From: Siphonobacter aquaeclarae
Lineage (GTDB): Bacteria; Bacteroidota; Bacteroidia; Cytophagales; Spirosomataceae
NCBI RefSeq assembly: GCF_900103285.1
Contig: NZ_FNGS01000003.1
Coordinates: 186,001-250,000 of the forward strand
Length of the DNA stretch: 64,000 nucleotides
Reading direction: 5' to 3'
How positions within the stretch are numbered: the stretch's first letter is position 1; each line of letters starts with the position of its first letter. Shown here piece after piece: positions 42,916-52,332 of this stretch. Position numbers and translations under genes: made by a program. The notes under the pieces were generated by a model. That model made no database searches and was not told the origin of the DNA. It saw only the letters and a list, made by a program, of their open reading frames with translations.

Positions 42916-43821
42916 TTACTTACTGTTCTGCGGCGTCAGCAGTTCAAAAAACTGGTCGAGTTTCGGCGTGAGGATGATTTCGGTGCGGCGGTTTTGCTTC
43001 CGGCCGGCAGCGTTGCTGTTGGAATCCTTGGGAACATATTCACCCCGACCGGCAGCCGTCATGCGATCCGGCTCGACGTTGAATTTCTGCTGAAGCAGGC
43101 GGACAACAGAGGTCGCACGCTTCACAGAAAGATCCCAGTTATCCTTGAAGAGTTCGGTCGAGATCGGAGCGCTGTCGGTGTGGCCTTCGACCATCACTTC
43201 GAGTTCCTTGTGGTCGTTGATGACGCGGGCTACCTTGCCGAGTACTTCTTCCGCGCGGGCTGTTACGTTCGCCTGACCCACCTGAAACAGGAGTTTGTCA
43301 GAAATAGACACATATACAACGCCTTTCTTCACTTCTACGGTAACGTCTTCGTCATTGACGTTGGCCAGCGAGCGCTTGAGGTTCATGACCAGGGTCATGT
43401 TGAGTGAATCCTTGCGCTGGATGGAGTTATTCAGGCCCTGGATGTACTTGTTCTGGTTGTCAAGTGCTTCAAGGGATTTCTTGATACTTTCAGCACCTTG
43501 CTTGGACACAACGGAAAGATCCGCCATGCGGTCGAGCAGGCCGGAGTTGGTCCGCTTGAGGTAATCAAGCTGATCCTGGAGTTCTTTTACCTGATTGCCT
43601 TTGGCAGCCAGTTCGGTAGCCTTGGAATCGAGTTGAGACTGCAGAGAAGCAGATTTTTGCTGGCAGTCACCGAGTTCGACGCGGAGCTTTTCAGACAGGC
43701 GTGCGTTTTCGGTTTTAAGGTCATTGACCTGCGCTTGCAGTCCGGCGGCTTTTTTCTTGCTGACGCAGGAACTGGCGAGTACTACTGTGGACAAGAGAAC
43801 GCAATACGCGATGTGTTTCAT
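42916..43821 (-). CDS. OmpA-family peptidoglycan-binding lipoprotein with coiled coil
   Basis: A 301-residue lipoprotein. Signal MKHIAYCVLLSTVV with Cys19 in LASSC. Residues about 25-150 form a long coiled coil (LQAQVNDLKTENARLSEKL, KELQDQLDYLKRTNSGL). The C-terminal half is an OmpA/MotB domain (about 165-295) with VEGHTDSAPIS, LSVKRATSVVRLL and GRKQNRRTEIIL, the last two regions holding the residues that bind diaminopimelate of peptidoglycan. It ties the outer membrane to the cell wall. A TATATTTG box and own terminator suggest it is transcribed alone. Confidence 0.92.
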   Translation of the reverse strand: MKHIAYCVLLSTVVLASSCVSKKKAAGLQAQVNDLKTENARLSEKLRVELGDCQQKSASLQSQLDSKATELAAKGNQVKELQDQLDYLKRTNSGLLDRMADLSVVSKQGAESIKKSLEALDNQNKYIQGLNNSIQRKDSLNMTLVMNLKRSLANVNDEDVTVEVKKGVVYVSISDKLLFQVGQANVTARAEEVLGKVARVINDHKELEVMVEGHTDSAPISTELFKDNWDLSVKRATSVVRLLQQKFNVEPDRMTAAGRGEYVPKDSNSNAAGRKQNRRTEIILTPKLDQFFELLTPQNSK

Positions 43822-43897
43822 GATCCTTGCTTAAGGGTTAACGAAATAAGATAGGGTGTTATATGTCAGAAAATCGTGGAGTTCGGAAATGACGCGA

Positions 43898-43905
43898 CAA
43901 ATATA
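43898..43905 (-). promoter_or_regulatory. -7 box ahead of the OmpA-like gene
   Basis: On the minus strand the eight bases read TATATTTG, an exact TAnnTTTG. No clear TTG element stands upstream. The leader would be about 70 bases. Confidence 0.4.
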
Positions 43906-44063
43906 CCATCTGAGGCGTTAGGATTTGCAGGCGGCGCGGCCCAAATTGACCTGTACCGGCCTGTTATAGCCGTCTTCCATCAGGAATACGGCGCTTCTCC
44001 CGAAAAATACCCTCAACAACTCCGAAAAGTCCTACGACTTTCTGCGGACAACCGGTAAAAAAA

Positions 44064-44090
44064 CTGACCGGGGAATAACATCCCGGTCAG
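44064..44090 (-). terminator. Terminator of the RND efflux operon
   Basis: A perfect 9-bp stem (44064-44072 with 44082-44090), loop of nine, followed by seven T on the minus strand. It is about 100 bases after the pump gene. Confidence 0.75.
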
Positions 44091-44186
44091 TCCATCCCAA
44101 TTTTCTATAGTACTAAATGAATTCCTAAAGTTCGCCGGTTGCTTCTGCCCCGGCGAAAGCGGCGCATTAGAATTTTGTTAGAATTG

Positions 44187-47100
44187 TCAGTCTTCGAGAT
44201 CCGTCATCGTATGGTAATTATGCCGGTTGAAGAAACGGTAGATAATCGGGAAGATCAGCAGCGTCAGGATCGTCGCCGTAATCAACCCGCCGATTACGAC
44301 AATCGCCAGCGGCTTCTGCGTTTCCGAGCCGATCCCGTGTGAAATCGCTGCCGGAAACAAACCGATTGCCGCCATCAGGGCCGTCATCACAACCGGCCGT
44401 ATCCGGGATTTTACACCCTCCCGGATAGCAGCGTCGAGCGGCATCCGCGCAGCCAGATTCCGGCTGAACACCGAAATCAGCAAGACCCCGTTCTGCACGC
44501 ATATCCCGAAGAGCGCGATAAACCCTACCCCCGCCGATATCCCGAAGTTGATACCGGTGGCGTGGATAGCCAGAATACCCCCGATAAGGGCAAACGGAAC
44601 GTTCATGAGTACCAGCCCGGCGTCTTTCGCATTTCCAAACGTGATAAACAGCAGGACGAAGATCCCGATGAGGCTGATGGGTACCACCAGGCCCAGGCGG
44701 TGCGTGGCGCGTACCTGGTTTTCAAATTCGCCGACCCACTCTACCGACGTACCCTTGCCGAATTTCACATGCTCCCGTACCCGCGCCTGCGCTTCGGCGA
44801 TGGTGCTGCCGAGGTCCCGCCCGCGAACGGAGAACTTCACCCCGATAAACCGCTTGTTGTTTTCCCGGTAGACAAACGCCGACCCGGTAATTTTCCGGAT
44901 ACTGGCGATTTCCCGCAGGGGAATTTTGCCGCCCTGCAACGTCGGTACCATGAGCTTCATGATGTCTTCCTCGGTCTGACGGTACGGCTCCTGGTACCGC
45001 AGGCGGATCGGGAACTTGCGCTCGCCTTCGTACAGGATCGAAGCCGTTTTTCCACCGATCGCCATTTCAATAACGGCCTGGGCATCGGCAGTAGTGACGC
45101 CATACAGCGCCATTTTGTGATCATGCAGCAGCACGCTGATTTCCGGCTGGCCAACGTTCCGGATAATACCCAGATCGCGGATACCCGGTACCGTGCGGAT
45201 GGCTTTCATGACTTCGTCGGCATAGGTTTCCAGTTCCGGAATATCCTGTCCGAAGATCTTCACCCCGTTACTGGCCTTGTAGCCGGCGACGGCCTCGGCG
45301 ACGTTGTCGATGATCGGCTGCGAGAAGTTATAGGTAATGCCGTCAAACATCCGGAGACGTTTGTCCATCTCATCCGTCAACTGCTCAAAGGAAATCGGAC
45401 GGGTCCATTCCTCCTTCGGCCGCAGGTCTACCTGAAACTGCGTAAAATAGAAGCCGTTGGGATCGGTACCGTCGTTCGAACGGCCTACCTGCGACAGTAC
45501 CTGCTTTACTTCCGGAAAGGATTGCAGTTCCCGGCGGATATCTTTCGACAGCTTCACGCTTTCCGGCAGGGACATACTCATCGGCATCTCGGCCGTTACC
45601 CAGAGGGCGCCTTCGTTGAGCTGCGGAAGGAATTCGGTACCGAGGAAGCGCGTCGAGAAAAAGGTCAGCCCCATAAACGCAAGCGCCAGAAACAGGGCAA
45701 GCTTTTTCCGTTTGTAGCACCACTCAAAACCAGACGTGACGATCCGGTCGAAAAACAGCACGATGGGGTTATGTTTTTCCCGGACGTTTTTCCGCAATAA
45801 AATGGAGCAGAGTACCGGGACGAGCGTCAGGGTGTATAACAGCGCCCCCAGCAAGGCAAAACCCAGCGTCCAGGCCAGCGGACTGAACATTTTTCCTTCT
45901 ACTTTCTGGAAACTGAAGATCGGCAGCAGGGCGGTAATGATAATCAGTTTCGAAAAGAAGACCGCCTTGCCCATCTCGGAACCGGTCTTTTTGATAAGAC
46001 CGAGCTTGGATAGCTTGTTGAAGCGCTCCATACCCCGCTGGTGCGCCAGGTGATCGAGCGAGACGAACAGCCCTTCCACCATCACCACGGCGCCGTCGAT
46101 GATGATCCCGAAATCTACCGCGCCCATCGACAACAGGTTTGCCGACATACCCTTCAACCGCAGGCAAAGGAAAGCGAAGAGCAGCGCCAGCGGAATGATG
46201 ATGGATACGATGAGGGTCGTCCGCCAGTCGGCCATGAAGACAAACACAATCACCGTTACCAGGATAATCCCTTCTGTGAGGTTGTGAAGAACGGTATGCG
46301 TACAGAATTCGATGAGGTTATCCCGGTCATAGAACGTGACCATTTTCACGTCCGGCGGCAGGACTTTGGTATTGAGTTCTTCGATCTTGGCCTTTACCCG
46401 GGCGAGTACTTCGCTGGGGTTTTCGCCTTTTCGCTGGACAACAATACCTTCCACAACGTCGTCATCCCGGTTCAGACCTACCTGCCCTACCCGCGGCACG
46501 TTCGATTCCCGGACGTCTGCCACGTTTTTGACCAGTACGGGGTTTCCGCCGGCGTATTCGACGATGATGTTCTCTATGTCCGGAATGGAGTTCAGCAACC
46601 CGATCCCGCGCACCACATAGGCCTGTCCGTTTTTCTCGATGACATCGCCCCCTACGTTGACGTTACTGCGTGTCACGGCCTGGTAAACTTCCAGCGGCGT
46701 GATATCATACTTGGTGAGCAGCGTCGGGTTGACCTGTACTTCATAGATCTTTTCCCGGCCGCCGAAGGCCACGACATCCGCCACGCCGGGTACGCTGCGC
46801 AGTTGCCGGTCGATCACCCAGTTTTGCAACGTCAGCAATTCCCGGCTGTCCCGCTTGTCGCTTTTGAGGGTATACCGGAAGATTTCGCCGGTCGGGCCGT
46901 AAGGAGGTTGTACGTCCGGTTCGACGCCCTCCGGCAGCGAGACGGTCCTCAGCTGGTTATTGACCTGCTGTCGCGCAAAAAAGTCCTCTACGTCGTCTTC
47001 AAAGATGATTTTGATGACCGAAAGTCCGAACATCGTGACACTGCGGACGTTCGTTTTTTTCTGGACGGAGTTCATGGCGACCTCGATCGGGACCGTCACG

Positions 47101-47300
47101 AACCGTTCTATTTCTTCGGCGCTGCGCCCGTTCCATTCCGTCACCACGATAATCTGTGTGTTGGTGACGTCCGGAAAGGCTTCCAGCGGTGTATTGAGGT
47201 AACTGACCACGCCCGAGATAATGAGCAGGCCGGTCATGAAGAAAACGAAAAACCTGTTTTTGAGGGAAAAACCGACGATTCCCCGAATGAATTTATTCAT
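44187..47300 (-). CDS. RND efflux pump of the heavy-metal (CusA/CzcA) family
   Basis: A 1037-residue inner-membrane transporter with twelve transmembrane segments and two large periplasmic loops. The N terminus (NTPLEAFPDVTNTQI) and the transmembrane-4 signature DFGIIIDGAVVMVEGLF are typical of the heavy-metal-efflux branch (CusA, CzcA) rather than AcrB. It exports metal ions such as Cu, Ag, Zn, Co or Cd by proton antiport with the adaptor and outer-membrane channel encoded upstream. Which metal is not clear from sequence. Third gene of the operon, 24 bases after the adaptor gene. Its antisense strand has a very long open frame that is not real. Confidence 0.93.
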   Translation of the reverse strand: MNKFIRGIVGFSLKNRFFVFFMTGLLIISGVVSYLNTPLEAFPDVTNTQIIVVTEWNGRSAEEIERFVTVPIEVAMNSVQKKTNVRSVTMFGLSVIKIIFEDDVEDFFARQQVNNQLRTVSLPEGVEPDVQPPYGPTGEIFRYTLKSDKRDSRELLTLQNWVIDRQLRSVPGVADVVAFGGREKIYEVQVNPTLLTKYDITPLEVYQAVTRSNVNVGGDVIEKNGQAYVVRGIGLLNSIPDIENIIVEYAGGNPVLVKNVADVRESNVPRVGQVGLNRDDDVVEGIVVQRKGENPSEVLARVKAKIEELNTKVLPPDVKMVTFYDRDNLIEFCTHTVLHNLTEGIILVTVIVFVFMADWRTTLIVSIIIPLALLFAFLCLRLKGMSANLLSMGAVDFGIIIDGAVVMVEGLFVSLDHLAHQRGMERFNKLSKLGLIKKTGSEMGKAVFFSKLIIITALLPIFSFQKVEGKMFSPLAWTLGFALLGALLYTLTLVPVLCSILLRKNVREKHNPIVLFFDRIVTSGFEWCYKRKKLALFLALAFMGLTFFSTRFLGTEFLPQLNEGALWVTAEMPMSMSLPESVKLSKDIRRELQSFPEVKQVLSQVGRSNDGTDPNGFYFTQFQVDLRPKEEWTRPISFEQLTDEMDKRLRMFDGITYNFSQPIIDNVAEAVAGYKASNGVKIFGQDIPELETYADEVMKAIRTVPGIRDLGIIRNVGQPEISVLLHDHKMALYGVTTADAQAVIEMAIGGKTASILYEGERKFPIRLRYQEPYRQTEEDIMKLMVPTLQGGKIPLREIASIRKITGSAFVYRENNKRFIGVKFSVRGRDLGSTIAEAQARVREHVKFGKGTSVEWVGEFENQVRATHRLGLVVPISLIGIFVLLFITFGNAKDAGLVLMNVPFALIGGILAIHATGINFGISAGVGFIALFGICVQNGVLLISVFSRNLAARMPLDAAIREGVKSRIRPVVMTALMAAIGLFPAAISHGIGSETQKPLAIVVIGGLITATILTLLIFPIIYRFFNRHNYHTMTDLED

Positions 47301-47324
47301 AGTCTGGCAGGAAAAGAACGCGCA

Positions 47325-48407
47325 TCAGTCGTTCAGGGCGTCGTAAATCAGCAACTGGTTTTTCGAAATGATGCGTTCTCCGGCCTTCAGGCCTTCGCGG
47401 ATATAGGCGCGGTCACCGAGGGACCGGTACACTTCAATGGGCCGGGTTTCGACGTTGGAGCGGGAATGGAAGACCATTACCCAATGCTTGCTGCGCTCGA
47501 AAATGATGGCACGGGAGGGAATCGCCAGCATACTTCCTCCTTCGAGAAACTGCAGCTTGACCGTCGCATGCATCCCCGGCTTGAGCTTATAGCCGGCGTT
47601 CTGAAGGCGTATCCGGACCGTCATCGCTTTCGTTTCGGGGTCGAGTACGTTGAAGACCTTGTCTACTTTTCCGTGGAATACCTCTCCCGGATAGCTGAGG
47701 ATACCGATCTGGGCTTCCATCCCGAGCTTTACCTGTCCGATATCGCTTTCGTTGACGTTGGCCAGTACCCAGACATCCGACAATTGCCCGATCGTGAACA
47801 GGCTCTCGGAGTGATCCGAACGCAGTTGCATTTCGCGGTTGATTTTCTTCTGGATGACGAACCCGTCGATCGGGGATTTTACCACATATGAACTGGTTTT
47901 CCCGAGTCCGTAAATCCGGAAGACTTCTTTGATGCGGTTGAGCTCGGCCTGGGCGTTGTCGACTTCCTTTTGCGCGGAGTTGACTTCCCGCTCGGGTGCG
48001 AGCTTGCTTTCAAACAGCTCCTGGGTGGATTTCAGGTTCTTTTGGGCGACGAGCAGATCGGCCTGTGCCTGGATCATCTGCCGTTCAAAATCGGCTACTT
48101 CTCCGGACCGGATCAGGGCCAGGCTCTGCCCTTTGCGGACGTAGTCGCCGAGCTCGGCATTCACCTCCTCGACATTACCGCCTACGAGGGGAAAGACTTC
48201 GATGACTTTGCTTTCATCGGCTACGATTTTTCCGACCAGCATCAGTTCATTCCGGATGGGTTCATCGGCGACCGAATCGAGTACGATCCGGTGCATCATC
48301 GTGTCCGACAGCATAAATGCCTGGGCTTCCTCCGCCGGTTTTTCAGATGACTGACAGCCGACGGTTCCTGCCAGACCTATTACCAGCAGAAGGACGGGGT
48401 ATTTCAT
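47325..48407 (-). CDS. RND periplasmic adaptor lipoprotein (CusB/CzcB-type)
   Basis: A 360-residue membrane-fusion protein. Signal MKYPVLLLVIGLAGTVGC with Cys18 as lipid site. Family regions: lipoyl-like halves (VFPLVGGNVEEVNAELGDYV and SPIDGFVIQKKINR), a helical hairpin (MIQAQADLLVAQKNLKSTQE, VDNAQAELNRIKEV) and the beta-barrel (LKPGMHATVKLQFL). It bridges pump and outer-membrane channel. No histidine- or methionine-rich metal tail is present. 18 bases after the channel gene and 24 before the pump gene. Confidence 0.92.
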   Translation of the reverse strand: MKYPVLLLVIGLAGTVGCQSSEKPAEEAQAFMLSDTMMHRIVLDSVADEPIRNELMLVGKIVADESKVIEVFPLVGGNVEEVNAELGDYVRKGQSLALIRSGEVADFERQMIQAQADLLVAQKNLKSTQELFESKLAPEREVNSAQKEVDNAQAELNRIKEVFRIYGLGKTSSYVVKSPIDGFVIQKKINREMQLRSDHSESLFTIGQLSDVWVLANVNESDIGQVKLGMEAQIGILSYPGEVFHGKVDKVFNVLDPETKAMTVRIRLQNAGYKLKPGMHATVKLQFLEGGSMLAIPSRAIIFERSKHWVMVFHSRSNVETRPIEVYRSLGDRAYIREGLKAGERIISKNQLLIYDALND

Positions 48408-48425
48408 TGCTTGTTGTTTGATTCG

Positions 48426-49670
48426 TTAGTGAAACAGTTCTTCGCCGACGGTGAAGTTCAGTTCTTCGTAAGCTTTGATTCGGGTAGCTTGCAGGCGGTT
48501 GTACTCGCGGATCGTTTCCTGATAGGTTTCAACGAAATCCACGAATTCGAGCAGGGAAATATTCCGTTTCCGGAAATTCTCATACATCCCCTTGCTGAGC
48601 TGGTCGAGGGGCTCTGTCAGGCGCTGGCCTGTGCTGGCCTGCTCTACCTCTTCTACCTTGCGGACGGCCGTGACTACTTCATTTGCCAGCTCTATTTTCT
48701 TTTGATCGAGGAGCTGGCGGCGGTAATCGACATGCTGCCGTGCCGCCCGGATATTTCCCTGGTTTCGGTTGAGCAGCGGAATCGCGGAGGACACAGAAAT
48801 ACCTACATAGTTGTTGATATAGCTGCCCGCCTGGTCATACGTGGCGCCAACCTGAAGATCCGGGACGGCCTGGGCTTTCTCGAGCGACAGGCCCAGTTCT
48901 GCCTGCCTGGCCAGGGATTCGGTTACGTGCAGGTCCGGGCGGTTGCGGAAAGCCCGGGCTTTGAGATCGTCGGCAGTAAAGGGGCCGAGCCGGTAGCGTG
49001 CCAGCCGGGTACTGTCCGAGACAGGGAGGATGTATGCCTGGGTACCGAGCAGGTTGCGGAGTACCCGCTGGTTGTCGGTGAGCTCAAGGTTAATTTCCGT
49101 CCGGTCGTTTGTCAGCTGAAAAAGCAGGGCTTTGAGCCGGACGACTTCCTTGAGCGAAATATTGTTCCGGGCAGATTCTTTTTCGAATGCCTCGACGGTT
49201 TCCCGGAGTACTGTAATCTGCTCGGAAAACCGGCGGATGGTCCGCATCAGAAACAGTGATTCGAAAAAGCGGTCGCGTAATTCGAACTTCAGCGTGCGCA
49301 TCAGTTCGGCAAATTCGTATTCGGTCAGGCGCGTCGCCTCCGACGCGAAAGCGACCCGTTTATTTCGCTTTCCGGCGGTGTAAAGAAGCTGCTGAAGCGA
49401 AATGATTTTTTCACCTCCCTTTCCGACATCAAGCACGCGGGAGCGGTTGCTGTTGTACGTACTGAGTTCAACAGAAAGTGTCGGATTATCCCAAAGTCCC
49501 GCTTGCAGTTCGAGCGCTTTGGAAGCATTGATCCGGTAATGTTCGGCCAGCAATAACAAGTTGCCGCGGAGAAAAAGGCTGTCGGCCTCATTCAGACGAA
49601 CCCGTAAGGTATCCTGAGCTTTCAGCGGCAATGCCGCAAGAGTCAGACAAAGCAAAAAAACACAACGCAT
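48426..49670 (-). CDS. TolC-like outer-membrane efflux protein
   Basis: A 414-residue outer-membrane factor of the CusC/CzcC type. ATG at 49670 gives a signal peptide (MRCVFLLCLTLAALPLKAQ); the frame is open 13 codons further. Two repeats of long alpha-helices and short strands are visible (KFELRDRFFESLFLMRTIRR and VTAVRKVEEVEQ; PDLQVGATYDQ and YVGISVSSAIPLLNRNQG). It forms the exit duct of the RND system. First gene of the three-gene operon. Confidence 0.91.
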   Translation of the reverse strand: MRCVFLLCLTLAALPLKAQDTLRVRLNEADSLFLRGNLLLLAEHYRINASKALELQAGLWDNPTLSVELSTYNSNRSRVLDVGKGGEKIISLQQLLYTAGKRNKRVAFASEATRLTEYEFAELMRTLKFELRDRFFESLFLMRTIRRFSEQITVLRETVEAFEKESARNNISLKEVVRLKALLFQLTNDRTEINLELTDNQRVLRNLLGTQAYILPVSDSTRLARYRLGPFTADDLKARAFRNRPDLHVTESLARQAELGLSLEKAQAVPDLQVGATYDQAGSYINNYVGISVSSAIPLLNRNQGNIRAARQHVDYRRQLLDQKKIELANEVVTAVRKVEEVEQASTGQRLTEPLDQLSKGMYENFRKRNISLLEFVDFVETYQETIREYNRLQATRIKAYEELNFTVGEELFH

Positions 49671-49817
49671 GGACGCAGTAAAATGGAGGGACAAACTTAG
49701 CCCCGTCAACGGATGCGGACGGTTTCGCAGACATTAAAAGTTCATTAGAAGTAATGGCGGGAATTTTAACCCGCTTTTAATCTCGTATTCTGAAGATAGA
49801 TGGCCGGAAAAATAAAA

Positions 49818-49846
49818 AAAGCAGGACCCGCGGAGAGCCCTGCTTT
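49818..49846 (-). terminator. Terminator of the hypothetical gene 49868-50308
   Basis: An 8-bp stem AAAGCAGG/CCTGCTTT (49818-49825 with 49839-49846), loop of 13, with a T-rich tail on the minus strand. Confidence 0.65.
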
Positions 49847-49867
49847 ACTATTGCTTGCAGCGTTGTC

Positions 49868-50308
49868 TTATTCGTCGTCGGAAGCGGAACCGTCCCGGGG
49901 AGTTTTTTCCTTCAGGAGCAATTCATAGCCGCTGACTTCTTCGTATTCGAAAGGCTTAATCTCAAAGGTGTAGTCGAGTGTAGCGTAATCGATACCCATT
50001 TTGTGGAGGATAGGCCCCAGGGGAATTCCGTGGCCACGTCCACTTTTTGCGATGGCAAAAGCTTCGGCATCATCATTCGCCGCTTTTACCAGGAAGAAAG
50101 AACCGACGCCTCTTTTCCGCTCTTCGGTTCCGACGCGGAAACGGCTTGTGGCGGGGTCAGCGGCCAGTAAATCAAGCACCGCGGGAGAGAGTAACAACTT
50201 TCCTTTTTTGGAAATGGAAGTCGTCAGAAGGTCTTTCGATTTGGTCTCTTTTTTCTTTTCCTCCACATTGTCGTTCGGAGAAAAGAAACGAATAGCTTTT
50301 TTCTTCAT
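49868..50308 (-). CDS. Hypothetical protein
   Basis: A 146-residue protein I do not recognise. The N-terminal 35 residues are charged and lysine-rich (EEKKKETKSKDLLTTSIS), the centre looks globular (KGKLLLSPAVLDLLAAD, FFLVKAANDDAEAFAI, GHGIPLGPILHKMGIDYATL), and the tail is acidic (DGSASDDE). There is no signal peptide or membrane segment, so it is probably cytoplasmic. It has its own terminator and a gap of 590 bases upstream, so it is transcribed alone. Codon use and clean start support a real gene. Confidence 0.75.
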   Translation of the reverse strand: MKKKAIRFFSPNDNVEEKKKETKSKDLLTTSISKKGKLLLSPAVLDLLAADPATSRFRVGTEERKRGVGSFFLVKAANDDAEAFAIAKSGRGHGIPLGPILHKMGIDYATLDYTFEIKPFEYEEVSGYELLLKEKTPRDGSASDDE

Positions 50309-50895
50309 GATAAATTAAGTTGCTGCTTGTGATTGAGAAACAAATATGTGTTTTCGCAACTAGAAAACAAACGACCCAATCTTGAAATTTAGCGTACGAG
50401 CGGAATTAAATAACGATTTTCTGACAAAAATAAACACCCGGTAGCAGTTACGTTTGCCGGATTGGAGGACCCGAAAAACCCGATATGGGTTGGCATGCAG
50501 CGAAATCAGGGCGATCAGTCCTGTTTCTTTTTTGATTTGCCTTTCCTTGATAAAAGCCAAGGATAATAACGTATATATTCCGTATAAAAAGCCCCGTTCA
50601 CCTGCCCGATTCCGGGGGATATTCCGGATTGAAAGAACGTATTTCCTGCCGGAAAACGCGAAGAAAGCAGGAGACAGAAAACGGATTTCCGGCGGGGTAC
50701 AACGGAGGATTTTCCGGAAATACCCGGGTAAAAAAGAAAAAAACACCGGCAAACAGGGTTGCTTTGACCGGAACCGGGAAGAAATCCTGCCCGGTGGGAA
50801 AACCCGTTTCTCCGCAGACGAAATGCCTGAAACTGTTTATCTTCACCCGGTATTTCAGAACCCGCCGGTTTCGGAGCGTCTTTCCAACCAAGCCT
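50309..50895. other. 587-base divergent gap with no gene
   Basis: This lies between the hypothetical gene (minus) and the esterase gene (plus). A plus-strand frame is open from 50629 into the esterase gene, but its first part is not protein-like. The stretch 50620-50830 is rich in purines and CCGG words and may hold a long leader. A small inverted repeat CCTTG/CAAGG lies at about 50545-50562. Confidence 0.5.
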
Positions 50896-52101
50896 ATGAG
50901 AACTCTTTTCTGGAAGTCACGTATTCTGCTTTTAGTGGTAACCGCATTCGTGGTTGCCTGTAAAAATGGAGGAGATCCCGATCCTTCTGCGTCCTATCAG
51001 TACCTGGTTGAAGCCAAACAGGTAGCCAGCCTGACAAAAGACCAGGTGGCCTCACAAGTTGCCGCGGCTAATCCGATCTTTTCAGGACTGGTGCAGTTCG
51101 GCGTCACCACTTACCGGATTACCTATAAGACCAAAAATGCCGACGGAACGGAGGTAATGGCGTCAGGCGCCCTGGTCGTTCCGGCCACGCAAAACGCCGT
51201 CCCGATGGTCAGTTACCAACACGGCACGATTACGTCAGATGCCAGCGCCCCTTCGTACTTTTCGGCTACTTCCGGAATGGACGGGCAATTGGTTATTCTG
51301 ATGGGATCTGTCGGTTACATCACCGTAGCGCCTGATTACATCGGCTATGGTGTGTCGAATACCCTTCCGCATACGTATGAAAGCCGCCAGGGGCTGGCGC
51401 AGGCCAGCCTTGATCTGCTTCGTGCCGCGAAGGAATTTTTTGCTGGAAAAAGCGCCTGGGATAACCGCCTCTACCTGACGGGCTATTCCGAAGGCGGATA
51501 TGCCACCATGGCGCTATTGAAAAAAATGGAAGAGGAAGCACCGTCGGAATTCAACATCCGGGCGGTTTCGTGCGGGGCGGGCGCTTATAATAAGACGTCG
51601 TTCATGAAGCATCTCGTGAATGATACCGGGACGACACTGGCCGCATATAATCGGCTGTATGTCTGGGTATTGATGACGTACAACCGGATATACGGGCTGA
51701 ACCGGGCCCCGTCCTATTACTTCAAAGAACCCTATGCTTCCCAGATTCCGGCTATTGTCAATTCGGCGGCAGACCTGGACAATGTCACCATCAACGCGAG
51801 CCTGAATACGGCCTTCACGGATTCGTTCCGGAAAGGATTGAATGACGGGACAGATACCGCGTTTCTGAACGCCATCAAAGACAACGATATCTACGACTGG
51901 AAGCCCAAATCCACCTTGCAGTTGTATCACGGTGATGCCGACGAGCTCGTTCCGTTTTACAACTCCCAAAGCGCTTACGACGCGATGAAAGCCAGGGGCG
52001 CCGCAAACGTCGAACTCATCACGATGAAGGGAAAGACGCATACCTCCGGTATTACGGAGTATGCAACGGGTACACTGATTCTGTTTACGTCGGTGAAGTA
52101 A
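50896..52101 (+). CDS. Alpha/beta-hydrolase lipoprotein, secretory-lipase-like esterase
   Basis: A 401-residue exported hydrolase. The ATG at 50896 is chosen because it starts a lipoprotein signal (MRTLFWKSRILLLVVTAF, Cys22 in VVAC). The nucleophile elbow is GYSEGGY. Upstream elements fit the family: MASGALVVPA, SYQHGTITSD (oxyanion region) and VAPDYIGYGVS. The late parts LYHGDADELVPF and KGKTHTSG carry the Asp and His expected to finish the triad. The family includes fungal-type secretory lipases and cephalosporin-like esterases; substrate unknown. Single gene with a strong terminator. Confidence 0.87.
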   Translation: MRTLFWKSRILLLVVTAFVVACKNGGDPDPSASYQYLVEAKQVASLTKDQVASQVAAANPIFSGLVQFGVTTYRITYKTKNADGTEVMASGALVVPATQNAVPMVSYQHGTITSDASAPSYFSATSGMDGQLVILMGSVGYITVAPDYIGYGVSNTLPHTYESRQGLAQASLDLLRAAKEFFAGKSAWDNRLYLTGYSEGGYATMALLKKMEEEAPSEFNIRAVSCGAGAYNKTSFMKHLVNDTGTTLAAYNRLYVWVLMTYNRIYGLNRAPSYYFKEPYASQIPAIVNSAADLDNVTINASLNTAFTDSFRKGLNDGTDTAFLNAIKDNDIYDWKPKSTLQLYHGDADELVPFYNSQSAYDAMKARGAANVELITMKGKTHTSGITEYATGTLILFTSVK

Positions 52102-52113
52102 CAGGTCAAAACG

Positions 52114-52147
52114 AAAAAGGAGCCTCCCGTAAGAGAGGCTCCTTTTT
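52114..52147. terminator. Bidirectional terminator after the esterase
   Basis: A 13-bp perfect stem (52114-52126 with 52135-52147) with an 8-base loop and A/T runs at the ends. It serves the esterase on the plus strand and the 52-residue gene on the minus strand. Confidence 0.85.
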
Positions 52148-52163
52148 TCCTAACCGTTATTAC

Positions 52164-52322
52164 TTATTTCACCGGAGGAAGTCCGTGTTTTTCTATCATT
52201 TCCCGGGCATGGGTGTGTTTTTTAGGGAAAAGGACCTTGCCCGCATACATCTCATCCAGTGCATGATCAATAATGACCTTGCCGTCTGATAGCCGCTTCG
52301 GTTGCTCTGCCTGAGTTTTCAT
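52164..52322 (-). CDS. 52-residue hypothetical protein after the DUF6934-like gene
   Basis: A short gene read from the ATG at 52322 to TAA at 52164. The protein is hydrophilic and basic, beginning MKTQAEQPKRLSDGKVIIDH and ending EMIEKHGLPPVK, with no signal or membrane part. It starts 10 bases after the restored stop of the DUF6934-like gene and ends before a shared terminator, so the two form a transcription unit. The function is unknown; two short adjacent genes of this type could be a toxin-antitoxin-like pair, but nothing in the sequence proves it. Confidence 0.65.
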   Translation of the reverse strand: MKTQAEQPKRLSDGKVIIDHALDEMYAGKVLFPKKHTHAREMIEKHGLPPVK

Positions 52323-52332
52323 GATGTAATAT

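Larger units (their letters stand above)
43822..44186. other. Gap with promoter of OmpA-like gene and terminator of the RND operon
   Basis: No gene is seen in these 365 bases. The left part is the upstream region of the OmpA-like gene; the right part carries the terminator at 44064-44090. Between them nothing stands out. Confidence 0.6.

Noticed and set aside
46041-47891. 616-codon open frame on the plus strand
   Set aside because: It lies fully opposite the RND pump and adaptor genes, both of which have clear family motifs. The translation has no family features; it is a mirror effect of the codon use of the real genes.
50629-50895. N-terminal extension of the esterase by 89 codons
   Set aside because: The extension is basic and without family features, and the ATG at 50896 starts a proper lipoprotein signal.
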